DNA of 64,000 nucleotides, taken from Bacillota bacterium (GTDB lineage Bacteria > Bacillota > Clostridia > Acetivibrionales > DSM-1351). Below the pieces are notes generated by a model, which was not told the DNA's origin, did no database searches, and worked only from the letters and a program-made list of their open reading frames with translations. Of the stretch, positions 45,023 through 54,639 are shown piece after piece. The position numbers and the translations under genes were made by a program. Where the stretch lies: contig JAEXOY010000013.1 of NCBI GenBank assembly GCA_023439045.1, positions 1-64,000 of the forward strand, written 5' to 3'. Position 1 is the first letter of the stretch. The number at the start of each line of letters is the position of its first letter.

Positions 45023-46186
45023 ATGCATTTTTCTAAAAGAATGGAAGGATTATGCTCTGCAATATTTTCGCAATTACATATAAAAAAAAGCGAACTAATA
45101 AATAAAAATAGACAAGTAATAGATTTCAGTATTGGTACTCCTGATTTGCCACCCGCAAAGCATGTCATTGATGTTTTATCACAGGAATGTTCAAAGTTTG
45201 AAAACTACAAATACGCAATAAATGACCTTCCAGAGCTAACAGAAGCAGCAATAAGATGGTATAAAAGACGATACTATGTCTCACTTGAGAGAGATGAGGT
45301 TGTATCTATGATGGGATCTCAGGATGGGTTATCCCACATAGCTTTGACAATTTCTGACCCAGGGGAGATTGTAATGGTGCCCGATCCATGCTATCCAATT
45401 TTTGAAGTGGGACCAAAACTAGCTTGTGCTAACATTTACAAGATGCCATTATTGCGCCAGAATAACTTTTTGATTGATTTTGATAGCATAAATGCAACGA
45501 TAGCACATAGCGCCAAGCTAATGATAGTTTCCTATCCAAATAATCCTGTAACAGCAACTGCTCCTCCAGAATTCTATGAGAAGCTTATATGGTTTGCTAA
45601 GAAATATGACATTATTGTTCTGCATGACAATGCATACAGTGAGCTGGTTTTTGATGGGAATAAAGGCACCAGCTTCTTGAGTTTCAAGGGTGCTATGGAT
45701 ATAGGCGTTGAGTTTAACTCACTCTCAAAGTCTCATAATATGCCAGGTTGTAGAATTTCATTTGCACTTGGGAATAAGAAAATAATTGAACAGCTAAAAA
45801 CCATCAAATCCCACCTTGATTACGGTGTATTTTTGCCTGTACAGAGAGCAGCAATTGCAGCATTAGACGGTCCTCAAGATTGTGTTGAGTTTACTAGACG
45901 TACATATGAAAAAAGAAGAAATGTATTATATGAAGCCTTTAATGGCATCGGTTGGAAGATTGACAAAACACCGGCAACCATGTTCTCTTGGCTCCCTCTA
46001 CCAGAAGGCTATACATCCTCCGTAGACTTTACCATGAAGCTGATTGATAAGACTGGTGTAATAGTAGTTCCCGGTTCCAGCTTCGGGGAAAGCGGAAATG
46101 GCTTTGTAAGGCTTGCAATGGTTGAACCAGAGGAAAGAATTATTATGGCGGCAAATGAAATTAAAAAAAGCGGCATGCTGGGCTAA
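45023..46186 (+). CDS. PLP-dependent class I/II aminotransferase
   Basis: A 387-residue fold-type I aminotransferase. The PLP Lys lies in FNSLSKSHNMPGCRIS (about 231-246), preceded by NNP (about 169) and HDNAYSEL. The closest recognisable group is the LL-diaminopimelate/PatA-like aminotransferases, but the substrate cannot be read from sequence. A single gene with its own promoter, followed by short repeats and a terminator. Confidence 0.88.
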   Translation: MHFSKRMEGLCSAIFSQLHIKKSELINKNRQVIDFSIGTPDLPPAKHVIDVLSQECSKFENYKYAINDLPELTEAAIRWYKRRYYVSLERDEVVSMMGSQDGLSHIALTISDPGEIVMVPDPCYPIFEVGPKLACANIYKMPLLRQNNFLIDFDSINATIAHSAKLMIVSYPNNPVTATAPPEFYEKLIWFAKKYDIIVLHDNAYSELVFDGNKGTSFLSFKGAMDIGVEFNSLSKSHNMPGCRISFALGNKKIIEQLKTIKSHLDYGVFLPVQRAAIAALDGPQDCVEFTRRTYEKRRNVLYEAFNGIGWKIDKTPATMFSWLPLPEGYTSSVDFTMKLIDKTGVIVVPGSSFGESGNGFVRLAMVEPEERIIMAANEIKKSGMLG

Positions 46187-46215
46187 GCTAGCTAAAGCTA
46201 AAGACATAAAACACA

Positions 46216-46254
46216 GATATAAAGCAAAGATATAAAGCAAAGATATAAAGCAAA
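46216..46254 (+). repeat. Three perfect 13-base tandem repeats
   Basis: GATATAAAGCAAA occurs three times without change between the aminotransferase stop and the terminator. Confidence 0.92.
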
Positions 46255-46291
46255 GGGACAGCTGCCTCACTAACATGCATCTGTCCCCTTT
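46252..46291. terminator. Bidirectional terminator
   Basis: Arms AAAGGGACAG and CTGTCCCCTTT lie between the converging aminotransferase and SLH genes; tails are T-poor. Confidence 0.6.
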
Positions 46292-46314
46292 GAAATATAA
46301 TATTTATAGCAGCA

Positions 46315-48261
46315 TTAAGTTAAGTTGACAACTATCATTGAAACCTTGCCATTGTTATCAAGCGGTCTGTCACAATACAGCTTGATACTTGAATATGCCT
46401 TACCCACCTCAATATCTGAAAGGCTCTTTGAAGATAGTGTGCCAGAATAATCCTTGAAATACACTTTTACATCTGAATTCATCGAATAAACAATTCCATT
46501 AAGCTTAATTCTTTTTGTATCCATTGCTTGCACTGTATATGCTAGAGCATCAGGATTTTTTATCTGATTAAAAGTTGTAACATTATTGTTGTAGGTCTTC
46601 ATATTTAGCACACTACCAACCGTAGCTCCAATAATTTCTTTTTCGTCAGTATAGGTATATTTATTTCCCCCTGACATCAGAGAATATGTATATTTAGAGA
46701 CTTTTTTACCATCAGGCGTTTGAATTGATTGCACCACACAGTCCTTATTTTGTTGATTGAAAATATCATAGGTCACAATTACACAGACATCGTCAAAAAC
46801 TCCTGTTGTAACGTAGTACTTTATCTTTCCAGCAGGTATTTTTCCGTCCGGTAAATCGTTCCAATTTACAAGATTTACTGTAGAATCTGTGTAATTGTAT
46901 ACTTTCACATTGTCTGTTACATATCCATAACCAAATTTTCTTTGATCCTTATCAATGTAAATATCAGTAGGGGTAATTCCGCCAATCCTCATTAATGCTA
47001 CCTTTTCACTGGTTAGCTCGGAAAATTTTATTAGCGTCCATTTATAAGAGTTTGGTTCAGATTCTGTAATATAGGTCTTTTGTGTCCCGTCCACTTTAAG
47101 CAAATCTACTGTATATTTTACCTTGCCGTAATCTGCTGCATCAGTTGATATAGTTGTTTGGGTATTAACAACAAATGCATATTCATCACAATTACTGTCA
47201 TCCGAATAAAAAGCATCTACTATCTTTCCGTCATAGCCAAGGACAGCAGTAACACTGTCACCAACTTTGAATGCATTTGCGCTGGTATTAAATTTATCAA
47301 GGTTTGCATAATCTCCTAATTGATAGCTTACATTATTAATCTCTATTGTCTCAGGAGAATACTTATTTGGTAGGATGCTGGTAATAGCACCTTGAACCTT
47401 GTTGTCCACTACAAGATAATACATTAGAACTTCCATCTTGTTATATACCTGATAAACAACATCCTTATCCTTGATATCACTAATAGAGATGTTCTCTCCT
47501 ACAGTTGTTGTTGCAGGGGTCGAGCTGTTATTGGTAGTATTCCTTAGGAAAGGAGTTACAGAGTCAAACTTAATATTACCAAGCTTTTTAGTGGAAGCAT
47601 TGAAGTTCATAGCAACTTCCGGCTTGCTATACACCCAATTAGAAGAATCGCTCGTAACACCCGAAGATTCAGCTAAGGTCTTGTCTGCGTCAGCAGCATT
47701 ATTTTTTTTAACATTTGTCGAAAGTAATCTATCAATCATGATAAGTGACTGTTTTGTTGTAACAGCATTAGAACTGCTAAGACTAAAGCCTGTAGTAATT
47801 CCAAGGCTTTTTGCTTTATCGATGAAACCCTTTGGCCAACTGCCAACAATATCATTGTAGCCATATCCCAGTGCTTTTACCAGTGCGGTACAAACTTGAG
47901 CATATGTTATATTTTCGTTAGGTTTGAATTTACCATCTGAAAGGGCAGATAAATAACCTAAGCTTACGGATGCATTTATATATCCGCAAAGTTCCGATTT
48001 TACAGACACATCAGAGAACATACTAGAGACAGAAAGTGATTTTGCCAAATCCGTGTTTCCAGTGCTATTTACGATAAGCTTTGCAAATACTCCCCTGGAC
48101 ATGTTCCCGTTAAGATTTAAATCAGCCGTATCTATTATTCCATATGTTTTGAGCTTTGCAAGTGAAGATTGGTAATCTGTTGCAGAGCTAGCAGCAAATG
48201 AAGAGCCAACACTTATAACCATTATAAGTGCCAGTATCAAGCTAAAGATTCTTTTTCTCAT
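46315..48261 (-). CDS. S-layer homology (SLH) domain protein
   Basis: A 648-residue secreted protein with a signal peptide (about 1-24, AASSA). The next 150 residues hold SLH repeats (FSDV...GYINASVSLGYLSALSDGKFKPNENITYAQ), which anchor it to cell-wall polymers. The remaining 450 residues are rich in beta strands and have no recognised domain. It is likely a cell-surface structural protein. A single gene, upstream of the MacAB-like operon's 3' repeat region. Confidence 0.88.
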   Translation of the reverse strand: MRKRIFSLILALIMVISVGSSFAASSATDYQSSLAKLKTYGIIDTADLNLNGNMSRGVFAKLIVNSTGNTDLAKSLSVSSMFSDVSVKSELCGYINASVSLGYLSALSDGKFKPNENITYAQVCTALVKALGYGYNDIVGSWPKGFIDKAKSLGITTGFSLSSSNAVTTKQSLIMIDRLLSTNVKKNNAADADKTLAESSGVTSDSSNWVYSKPEVAMNFNASTKKLGNIKFDSVTPFLRNTTNNSSTPATTTVGENISISDIKDKDVVYQVYNKMEVLMYYLVVDNKVQGAITSILPNKYSPETIEINNVSYQLGDYANLDKFNTSANAFKVGDSVTAVLGYDGKIVDAFYSDDSNCDEYAFVVNTQTTISTDAADYGKVKYTVDLLKVDGTQKTYITESEPNSYKWTLIKFSELTSEKVALMRIGGITPTDIYIDKDQRKFGYGYVTDNVKVYNYTDSTVNLVNWNDLPDGKIPAGKIKYYVTTGVFDDVCVIVTYDIFNQQNKDCVVQSIQTPDGKKVSKYTYSLMSGGNKYTYTDEKEIIGATVGSVLNMKTYNNNVTTFNQIKNPDALAYTVQAMDTKRIKLNGIVYSMNSDVKVYFKDYSGTLSSKSLSDIEVGKAYSSIKLYCDRPLDNNGKVSMIVVNLT

Positions 48262-48289
48262 GAAAATTCCCCCTAAACCTCAAAATTTA

Positions 48290-48445
48290 ATAAGTTTCTT
48301 AAAATACAGTTTTATTTAAAATCTATGAACTTTTATTTAAAACTAAGCGCCTCTATTCAAATCTAGGAACCTTAATATAAGCACCCCTATCAAACTTAAG
48401 CACCTCTTACAAACTTAAACACCCTATTCGAATCTGAGTGCTTCT
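48290..48445 (-). repeat. Degenerate tandem copies of the permease 3' end
   Basis: The end of the permease gene (codons for ALRFE plus stop) is followed on the minus strand by about six decaying units of roughly 20 bases, such as GTGCTTAAGTTTGATAGG and GCGCTTAGTTTTAAATAA. They run almost to the SLH gene leader. Confidence 0.65.
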
Positions 48446-49602
48446 ATAGGATTCAGTCTGGCCGCCTTATAAGCAGGGAATAATCCAAATACAACCCCTA
48501 CCCCTAACGATATCCCGAATGAAAGCATAATCCAGAATGGCGAATATACTGGTGTTGTAATTTTGAAACCACCAATGATAAACTTAATACAAAAAAGTCC
48601 TATTGCAATTCCTGTAAGTCCACCGATTCCTGTAATCATTATTGCTTCAATCAAAAATTGTACCATTATATTTTTTCTTTTTGCTCCAATTGCCTTTCTG
48701 ATGCCTATTTCTCTGGTTCTTTCTGTTACTGAAACCAGCATAATATTCATAATTCCTATTCCACCAACAATTAGTGAAATAGCTGCAATGCCTCCCAATA
48801 CAACCATCAGCGTTCCGGTTATTGAGTTAAGTGTTTCTAGTATTTGGGCCTGATTTGAAACCTTGAATGCATTCTCACTGGAATAAATATTTAGCAAGTA
48901 TGCTTCCAGCTTTGCCATAGCTGCATCCACCTTGGTAGCATCTGTAGCCTGAACCAGGAAAGAGCGTATGTTTGCATTTCGACTAAGCCTCTGAGCAACG
49001 GTTACAGGTATAATAACGGTATCGTCCTCGGAGGAATCCTGTGAATTCGCAATTTCCTGTAAAAGTCCAACAACGGTAAATATTTCACCATTAATTTTCA
49101 TGGTCTGCCCAATGGGATTCTGCCCTTCAAACAAATCATTTGCAACAGCCGTACCTATAATGGCGGTTTTTAGCTTATAGTCATTATCAAAGGACAGAAT
49201 AAAGCGTCCCGACTGAACATGCCTGCTTTTAATAGTCTCATAGTCCTCACTGGTACCAATAATAGAAGTAGTTCTGTTTTTTGTACCCACCTTTAATGTC
49301 ATACTACCCGACACAACCGGTGCTATCATGGATATTTCATCAGGATTATTCGCAGAAAATGCTTGTAATTCGCTATATGTAATATTTCTATTACTGTTTC
49401 TGCCCGTAATACTTATAGTAATAAGGTTACTGCCCAGTCCTTCTATCTGGTCAGTTATGCTTTTGGTACTTCCTTGTGCAAAAGCAACTGCCGTGATAAC
49501 AGAGCCTACTCCAATAATAACCCCTAACATTGTCAGGAAGGACCTGACTTTATTATTTGCAATACTTTTTAAGGCCATTTTATAGGCTTGAAAAAAGCCC
49601 AT
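48424..49602 (-). CDS. MacB-type ABC transporter permease
   Basis: A 392-residue membrane protein with one N-terminal membrane segment, a large MacB-like extracytoplasmic domain (about 45-250) and three C-terminal segments with the FtsX motif IMNIMLVSVTERTREIGIRKAIGAK. It works with the ATPase and HlyD-type adaptor next to it, probably to export peptides or small toxic compounds. Its ATG directly follows the ATPase stop. Confidence 0.92.
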   Translation of the reverse strand: MGFFQAYKMALKSIANNKVRSFLTMLGVIIGVGSVITAVAFAQGSTKSITDQIEGLGSNLITISITGRNSNRNITYSELQAFSANNPDEISMIAPVVSGSMTLKVGTKNRTTSIIGTSEDYETIKSRHVQSGRFILSFDNDYKLKTAIIGTAVANDLFEGQNPIGQTMKINGEIFTVVGLLQEIANSQDSSEDDTVIIPVTVAQRLSRNANIRSFLVQATDATKVDAAMAKLEAYLLNIYSSENAFKVSNQAQILETLNSITGTLMVVLGGIAAISLIVGGIGIMNIMLVSVTERTREIGIRKAIGAKRKNIMVQFLIEAIMITGIGGLTGIAIGLFCIKFIIGGFKITTPVYSPFWIMLSFGISLGVGVVFGLFPAYKAARLNPIEALRFE

Positions 49603-50280
49603 TTACACCGCCTCCTTATCCTCAATTATGGTACCATCCTGTATTTTTACAATTCTTTGTGCCTGTGAAGCGATAATATTGTCATGAGTAATAAGAACGA
49701 TTGTGTTCCCATTTTTATGTAAGGTCTTTAAAACATTCATAATATCTGCACCAGATTTTGTATCCAGATTTCCAGTAGGCTCATCTGCCAAAATTAATGG
49801 TGGATTGCTCACCAGCGCTCTTGCTATTGCAACCCTCTGCTGCTGACCACCCGATAGCTCATTTGGCGTATGCTTCATTCTATCTGCCAAGCCTACCATT
49901 TCAAGAGCCTCCATGCTGCGTCTGTACCTTTCCTTGTGTCCTATACCTTGATATATCAATGGCAACTCCACATTTTCCACTGCACTTAGCTTTTTGAGTA
50001 AATTGAACCCCTGAAAAATGAAACCTATCTTAAAATTTCTTATTTCTGCAAGCTGATTGTCGTTGAGCTTGCTAACTTCACTTTGGTCCAGGTAATATTG
50101 TCCGGAGGTAGGAACATCCAAGCACCCAAGCATATTCATGAGCGTAGATTTCCCTGAACCTGAAGGCCCCACAATTGCTACAAACTCATGCTTTGCTATA
50201 CTGAGCGATACATTATTCAATGCGTATATTTCATTGTCACCCATGCGATATATTTTGCACATGTTAGTAATCTCTATCAT
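49603..50280 (-). CDS. MacB/LolD-type ABC transporter ATPase
   Basis: A 225-residue ABC ATPase with Walker A GPSGSGKST (about 38-46), signature LSGGQQQR and Walker B LILADEPTGNLD, which is the MacB/LolD subgroup pattern. It lies between the adaptor and the permease genes with GGAAAG before the ATG. Confidence 0.95.
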   Translation of the reverse strand: MIEITNMCKIYRMGDNEIYALNNVSLSIAKHEFVAIVGPSGSGKSTLMNMLGCLDVPTSGQYYLDQSEVSKLNDNQLAEIRNFKIGFIFQGFNLLKKLSAVENVELPLIYQGIGHKERYRRSMEALEMVGLADRMKHTPNELSGGQQQRVAIARALVSNPPLILADEPTGNLDTKSGADIMNVLKTLHKNGNTIVLITHDNIIASQAQRIVKIQDGTIIEDKEAV

Positions 50281-50315
50281 CTCGGTTTCCTTTCTTGAGC
50301 GAATAATAATAACTA

Positions 50316-52400
50316 TTACCTATTATTACTAGAAGACCTATTATTGCCTCCGGAAGGGAAGTTTCTGCCCATATCAGGAGGGGCGCTCATTCCGCCCATG
50401 CCGCCCATGCTGCCCATGCCCATGCCTCCGAAGCCTAGGCCAGATTGGTTATTGGTATTAGTATTAGATGAGCTTGACGTTACTAGTGGTGGAAGCACTA
50501 CAACATCCCCTTCAGAAAGACCGCTTGTAATCTCAACATACTGCTCGTTATTTATTCCTAACTCCACCATTTTCATTGTGGTATTGGCATAATACCCCTG
50601 ATTAGCTGTAGACATAGCATTTCTAGACGAGCTAGCGCTATTGGCATTGCTTGGTGTATTACGATTGCTACTTGTGCTCTGATTATTTGTGTCGCTTGAA
50701 GCGAAACTTCTTCTATTTGTGCTCTGATCGTTTGTCTTATTATCATTTGAAGCTTGATTCCCCTGTGACATAGTTCCATCAGAAGGTGCTGCTCCATCTC
50801 TTTGTGGCATATTGCCACCAGATGGTGCTTTTCCATCTCTTTGTGGCATAGTCCCACCAGAAGAAGCCGTCCCATCTCTTTGCGGCATATTCCCATCAAA
50901 AGGAGCATTTCCATCTCTTTGTGGCATATTTCCGCCATTAAAATTAGGGCGCTCTCCAGTTTGTGCATCTGTTCCATCACTCTGGACCCTTACAAAGGCC
51001 ATATCCCCCATTTTTGTGATAGCTTCAAGAGGAACCATTAGTACGTCTTCCTTGGATTGCAAAATAATTTTTGCGTTAGCATTCATTCCTGCTAAGACAT
51101 TTTTAGTATCATTAATCTTAACTGTGACATCATATGTAGCAACCCCGTTTGATGACGTTCCCTCCATTGCCTTTTCTATAACCTCTCCATCAACAGGGTT
51201 TGTCGCTGTTTCTGTTAATGCATCAAAGGATATCTGCGCCTTCTGACCTACTTTTATTTTATCTATATCAAGTTCATCTACTGAAATGGTAAACTGCATC
51301 TGGTTATAATCCCTGATACTGGCTAATGCCGACCCTGCTTTTATGCTGTCCCCCTCGTATGCACTCTGTTTTGTCATAATGCCATCGATGGTAGAATAAA
51401 TCTTGTAATCCAATAATTGCTTTTGTGCAGCAGCAAGCTGATTTTCCAAATCTGCAACCTTCAGTTCATTTGATTGCGCTGTTACCTGCAGATCGTCATT
51501 TGTCAGCTGTATTAGAAGTTGGCCAGCACTTACATATTGATTATCCTTTACATTAAGTTGATCTATGGTGCCACTTGCCAAGGCCTTAATTGTTTGCTTG
51601 TTAACAAAAGAAAACTGACAGTTCTGTGTGCTGCTTACAACGTCATTGCCAACATTAATGTCAACACTTGCAGTCATTTCATCGGTTATTCTTCCAGGAT
51701 TTGTTACATGCACTGTTACATTCTTTACAGTACCACCTGTTGAAGCGATATATGAATTACTGTCTATAGCTGTAACAGTACCCTGAACAGTATCTGTTAA
51801 TTCTTGAATATGTACATCAACCTTTTGACCTAACCTAACCTTGCTTACATCAGTTACGTTGATAGGAACAGCCAATTCCAAGTTTGTGGTATCGGTAATG
51901 GTGAGAAGTGTCATTCCATTATTTACATTGTCTCCCACCTTTGAAGATACTCCTGATACTTTCCCATCAAAAGGAGCATTAACCGTCAAGTTAGTATAAT
52001 TCTTTGTTGTTGAGTTAACACTTAACTGTGCTTGACTAATAGAGTTTTCTATTTTTTGAATATTGAGCTTTGCATCGGTATCATCAATTTCAAAAAGCAA
52101 GTCACCCTTTTTGACAGTGTCCCCTTCCTTAAAATATGCTTTGGTTATCTTACCCTGCACATTTGCCATGAGTTCTGCTGTACTTGATGATTCTACTGTA
52201 CCCGACCCAGATAAACTCACTTCAATATTGCCTTTTACAACTTTAGATGTTCTCAGCTGTTGGCTGGCAGAAGCTGTATTACTGCGCGCCTTAACAAATA
52301 AATAGGTACCTATACCTAAGGCTATTATCAATACACCAATTATAGTTACCACAACCCATTTTCTTAACCTTTTATTAGTCTTATTTGTGTTGAGTTGCAT
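50316..52400 (-). CDS. HlyD-family efflux adaptor with MPQRDG repeats
   Basis: A 694-residue membrane-anchored periplasmic-adaptor-like protein. One N-terminal membrane segment, two biotinyl-lipoyl-like and beta-barrel modules and coiled coils fill residues 1-460. A long insert follows: four 13-residue units starting MPQRDG, then Ser/Asn/Gln-rich sequence and a Gly/Met-rich C-terminus. ATG at 52400 is preferred since the one at 52412 touches its ribosome site. It heads the MacAB-like operon. The repeat insert is unlike typical family members. Confidence 0.88.
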   Translation of the reverse strand: MQLNTNKTNKRLRKWVVVTIIGVLIIALGIGTYLFVKARSNTASASQQLRTSKVVKGNIEVSLSGSGTVESSSTAELMANVQGKITKAYFKEGDTVKKGDLLFEIDDTDAKLNIQKIENSISQAQLSVNSTTKNYTNLTVNAPFDGKVSGVSSKVGDNVNNGMTLLTITDTTNLELAVPINVTDVSKVRLGQKVDVHIQELTDTVQGTVTAIDSNSYIASTGGTVKNVTVHVTNPGRITDEMTASVDINVGNDVVSSTQNCQFSFVNKQTIKALASGTIDQLNVKDNQYVSAGQLLIQLTNDDLQVTAQSNELKVADLENQLAAAQKQLLDYKIYSTIDGIMTKQSAYEGDSIKAGSALASIRDYNQMQFTISVDELDIDKIKVGQKAQISFDALTETATNPVDGEVIEKAMEGTSSNGVATYDVTVKINDTKNVLAGMNANAKIILQSKEDVLMVPLEAITKMGDMAFVRVQSDGTDAQTGERPNFNGGNMPQRDGNAPFDGNMPQRDGTASSGGTMPQRDGKAPSGGNMPQRDGAAPSDGTMSQGNQASNDNKTNDQSTNRRSFASSDTNNQSTSSNRNTPSNANSASSSRNAMSTANQGYYANTTMKMVELGINNEQYVEITSGLSEGDVVVLPPLVTSSSSNTNTNNQSGLGFGGMGMGSMGGMGGMSAPPDMGRNFPSGGNNRSSSNNR

Positions 52401-52522
52401 ATTTACAATCATTCCTTTCAGATTGATTTTTGTATTTTACAATAAGATATTATTAAAAATATTTGTCCATCATATGGCGAATGTGTGAACATTTTATGAA
52501 GATAAGTGGAAGAATAATGGAA

Positions 52523-52573
52523 TAAAAAATATGGACTGTTGTTATAGCAATAAGTTGCTGCACAACAGCCCAT
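52523..52573 (-). terminator. Terminator of the iorAB-paaK operon
   Basis: Arms ATGGGCTGTTGTGCAGCAA and TTGCTATAACAACAGTCCAT pair with small mismatches and are followed by ATTTTTTATT, just past paaK. Confidence 0.88.
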
Positions 52574-52609
52574 CAAATTAATCTTTATACCAACTTATTA
52601 CCTTTAATA

Positions 52610-53860
52610 CTAATCCGCATGTCTTAAATCAAATATTCTCTTGCTCTTTTTTTCACTTCTTGGCAAAGTCCCAATGTGAGAAGCTTCGGCTTTAATCTGA
52701 ATACCAATACGACTCTTAAATAAATCAACTATATTTTTCTCGATGTCAAATGCAACTGTATCACCGTCAGGGTTATACTCAACTTTCAGTGTCATTTCAT
52801 CCTTGCCATTTACATGGTCAATGAATATCTGATACTCACTGCTGGCTCCATCCACTTCGCGAAGTATCTCATCAATTTGTCCTGGATAAATATTTACACC
52901 CTTTACCTTTACCATATCGTCCGTTCTGCCTACTATCCTGTCAATTCTAGGATATTCACGGCCACAGCTACACTTATCAGGTAAAATTCTGGTTAAGTCG
53001 CGGGTTCTGTATCTAAGAAGCGGTGCTCCTTCTTTCTTTAGCGTTGTAATAACAAGCTCGCCCTCTTCACCATCAGGCAGCACCTCACCGGTAATAGGAT
53101 TGATTACCTCAAAATACAGATAATCATCAAAATAGTGCATTCCCTCGTGACAATCGCAATCAATAGCAATTCCGGGCCCGTATATTTCGGTTAAACCATA
53201 TATATCGTATATATCAATACCTAATTCATTTTTTATTCTCTGGCGCATTTTCTCTCCCCAGCGTTCAGAGCCAATAACACCTTTTTTGAGCTTTATCTCA
53301 GATTTTAGCCCTCTTCTTGCAACCTCTTCCGCAATGACAAGAGCATAGGACGAAGTAGCAATGAATACTGTTGATTTTAAATCAGTCATCATCTGAAGCT
53401 GCTTCTCTGTATTTCCAGGTCCCATAGGTACTGCCATAGCACCTAATCTCTCTGCTCCAGCCTGAAAACCAATACCTGCTGTCCACAATCCGTAACCAGG
53501 AGTAATATGAATTCTATCAAGCGGTGTAATACCGGCGAGTTCATAACATCTCGCCATCATGTCTGCCCAATCTGAAACGTCTTTTGCTGTATATGGGATT
53601 ATAATGGGTTTTCCGGTAGTACCTGAGGAAGAATGAATTCTTACTATCTTTTCATCGTCTACTGCCTGTAATCCCAGCGGATATGCATTTCTTAGCTCCT
53701 CCTTTGTAGTAAATGGAAGCTTGTTGATATCCTCTTTGCTCTTGATGTTTTTTACATCAATACCCGCAGCCTTAAATTTTTGCTGATAGAATGGACTGTT
53801 TTTCTCAAGATTTTGTAATAGAATTTGAAATTGTTCTACCTGTTGCTGTCTCATATTCAT
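52610..53860 (-). CDS. paaK: Phenylacetate-CoA ligase family enzyme
   Basis: A 416-residue adenylate-forming enzyme of the PaaK family. The P-loop reads HSSSGTTGKPIIIPYT (about 86-101), and the C-terminal ligase domain has RTDDMVKVKGVNIYP. Following iorAB, it probably runs in the direction aryl-acetyl-CoA + AMP + PPi to aryl-acetate + ATP, known for similar clusters in amino-acid fermenting anaerobes. Both ATGs at 53860 and 53854 are possible. Confidence 0.9.
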   Translation of the reverse strand: MNMRQQQVEQFQILLQNLEKNSPFYQQKFKAAGIDVKNIKSKEDINKLPFTTKEELRNAYPLGLQAVDDEKIVRIHSSSGTTGKPIIIPYTAKDVSDWADMMARCYELAGITPLDRIHITPGYGLWTAGIGFQAGAERLGAMAVPMGPGNTEKQLQMMTDLKSTVFIATSSYALVIAEEVARRGLKSEIKLKKGVIGSERWGEKMRQRIKNELGIDIYDIYGLTEIYGPGIAIDCDCHEGMHYFDDYLYFEVINPITGEVLPDGEEGELVITTLKKEGAPLLRYRTRDLTRILPDKCSCGREYPRIDRIVGRTDDMVKVKGVNIYPGQIDEILREVDGASSEYQIFIDHVNGKDEMTLKVEYNPDGDTVAFDIEKNIVDLFKSRIGIQIKAEASHIGTLPRSEKKSKRIFDLRHAD

Positions 53861-54014
53861 CTCACCTTTCTTGCTTAACTACGAGTTAAGCCTCATCTCA
53901 TCTGATATTTAACGTAAATGGCTATAACAATTGGTTATTTCCCAAATAACTGACAATGAGAATATTATACAATATAAACATTGTTTTGAAAAACAAAATA
54001 TTTTAATCTTTACA

Positions 54015-54620
54015 TTAGCCTTCATAATTAAGTGCATACTCATACCCTAAGTTGAATGCATCTATGTTCAATTCTCTGAATTTAGCAGGGACATTTTCAC
54101 CTATGGCGTTGAGCATGGCAGCTTTATCAAATGGCAGCATACCTGTTGCAGTTGCAGCTCCGAGCAGTACCACGTTTACTGCCTTTACCGTACCTGCTTT
54201 CTGTGCTAAAGCATAACCATCAATAAAATAAACCTTTTTGATATTCTTTATTATACTTTCCTTTATAGCCTCTGCATCATAATCATCATTACCAAGAGAA
54301 GCCGTAATAGGCTTTATGATCTGAGTATTTACTATTGCTACTGATTCTTTTGAAAGCCTTGCGAGGTTTCTTGCTGCCTCTGCTAACTCAAACGAAATTA
54401 ATACATCAGCTGACTGTAGAGGAATAACAGAGCTTTTTTTCTCACTGTCAATTCTAACATGGCTAACAACGCAGCCTCCTCTTTGTGACATTCCAATAGT
54501 TTCAGCAGTTCTAGCAAACTTTCCATCAGAGATTGCGGCAGCAGCAAGCAGTCTTGATGCAAGCACAGTACCCTGTCCCCCAACACCTGATATTAATATA
54601 TTACATCCATTATTATCCAT
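54015..54620 (-). CDS. iorB: Indolepyruvate ferredoxin oxidoreductase beta subunit
   Basis: The gamma-type subunit of a 2-oxoacid:ferredoxin oxidoreductase (201 residues). It starts with ILISGVGGQGTVLASRLLAAAA and has the GMSQRGGCVVSHVR motif. ATG at 54620 is used; the longer frame from 54701 runs into iorA. It works with IorA to turn aryl-pyruvates, CoA and oxidised ferredoxin into aryl-acetyl-CoA. Confidence 0.93.
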   Translation of the reverse strand: MDNNGCNILISGVGGQGTVLASRLLAAAAISDGKFARTAETIGMSQRGGCVVSHVRIDSEKKSSVIPLQSADVLISFELAEAARNLARLSKESVAIVNTQIIKPITASLGNDDYDAEAIKESIIKNIKKVYFIDGYALAQKAGTVKAVNVVLLGAATATGMLPFDKAAMLNAIGENVPAKFRELNIDAFNLGYEYALNYEG

Positions 54621-54639
54621 AATATTTTTTGTCCTTTCT

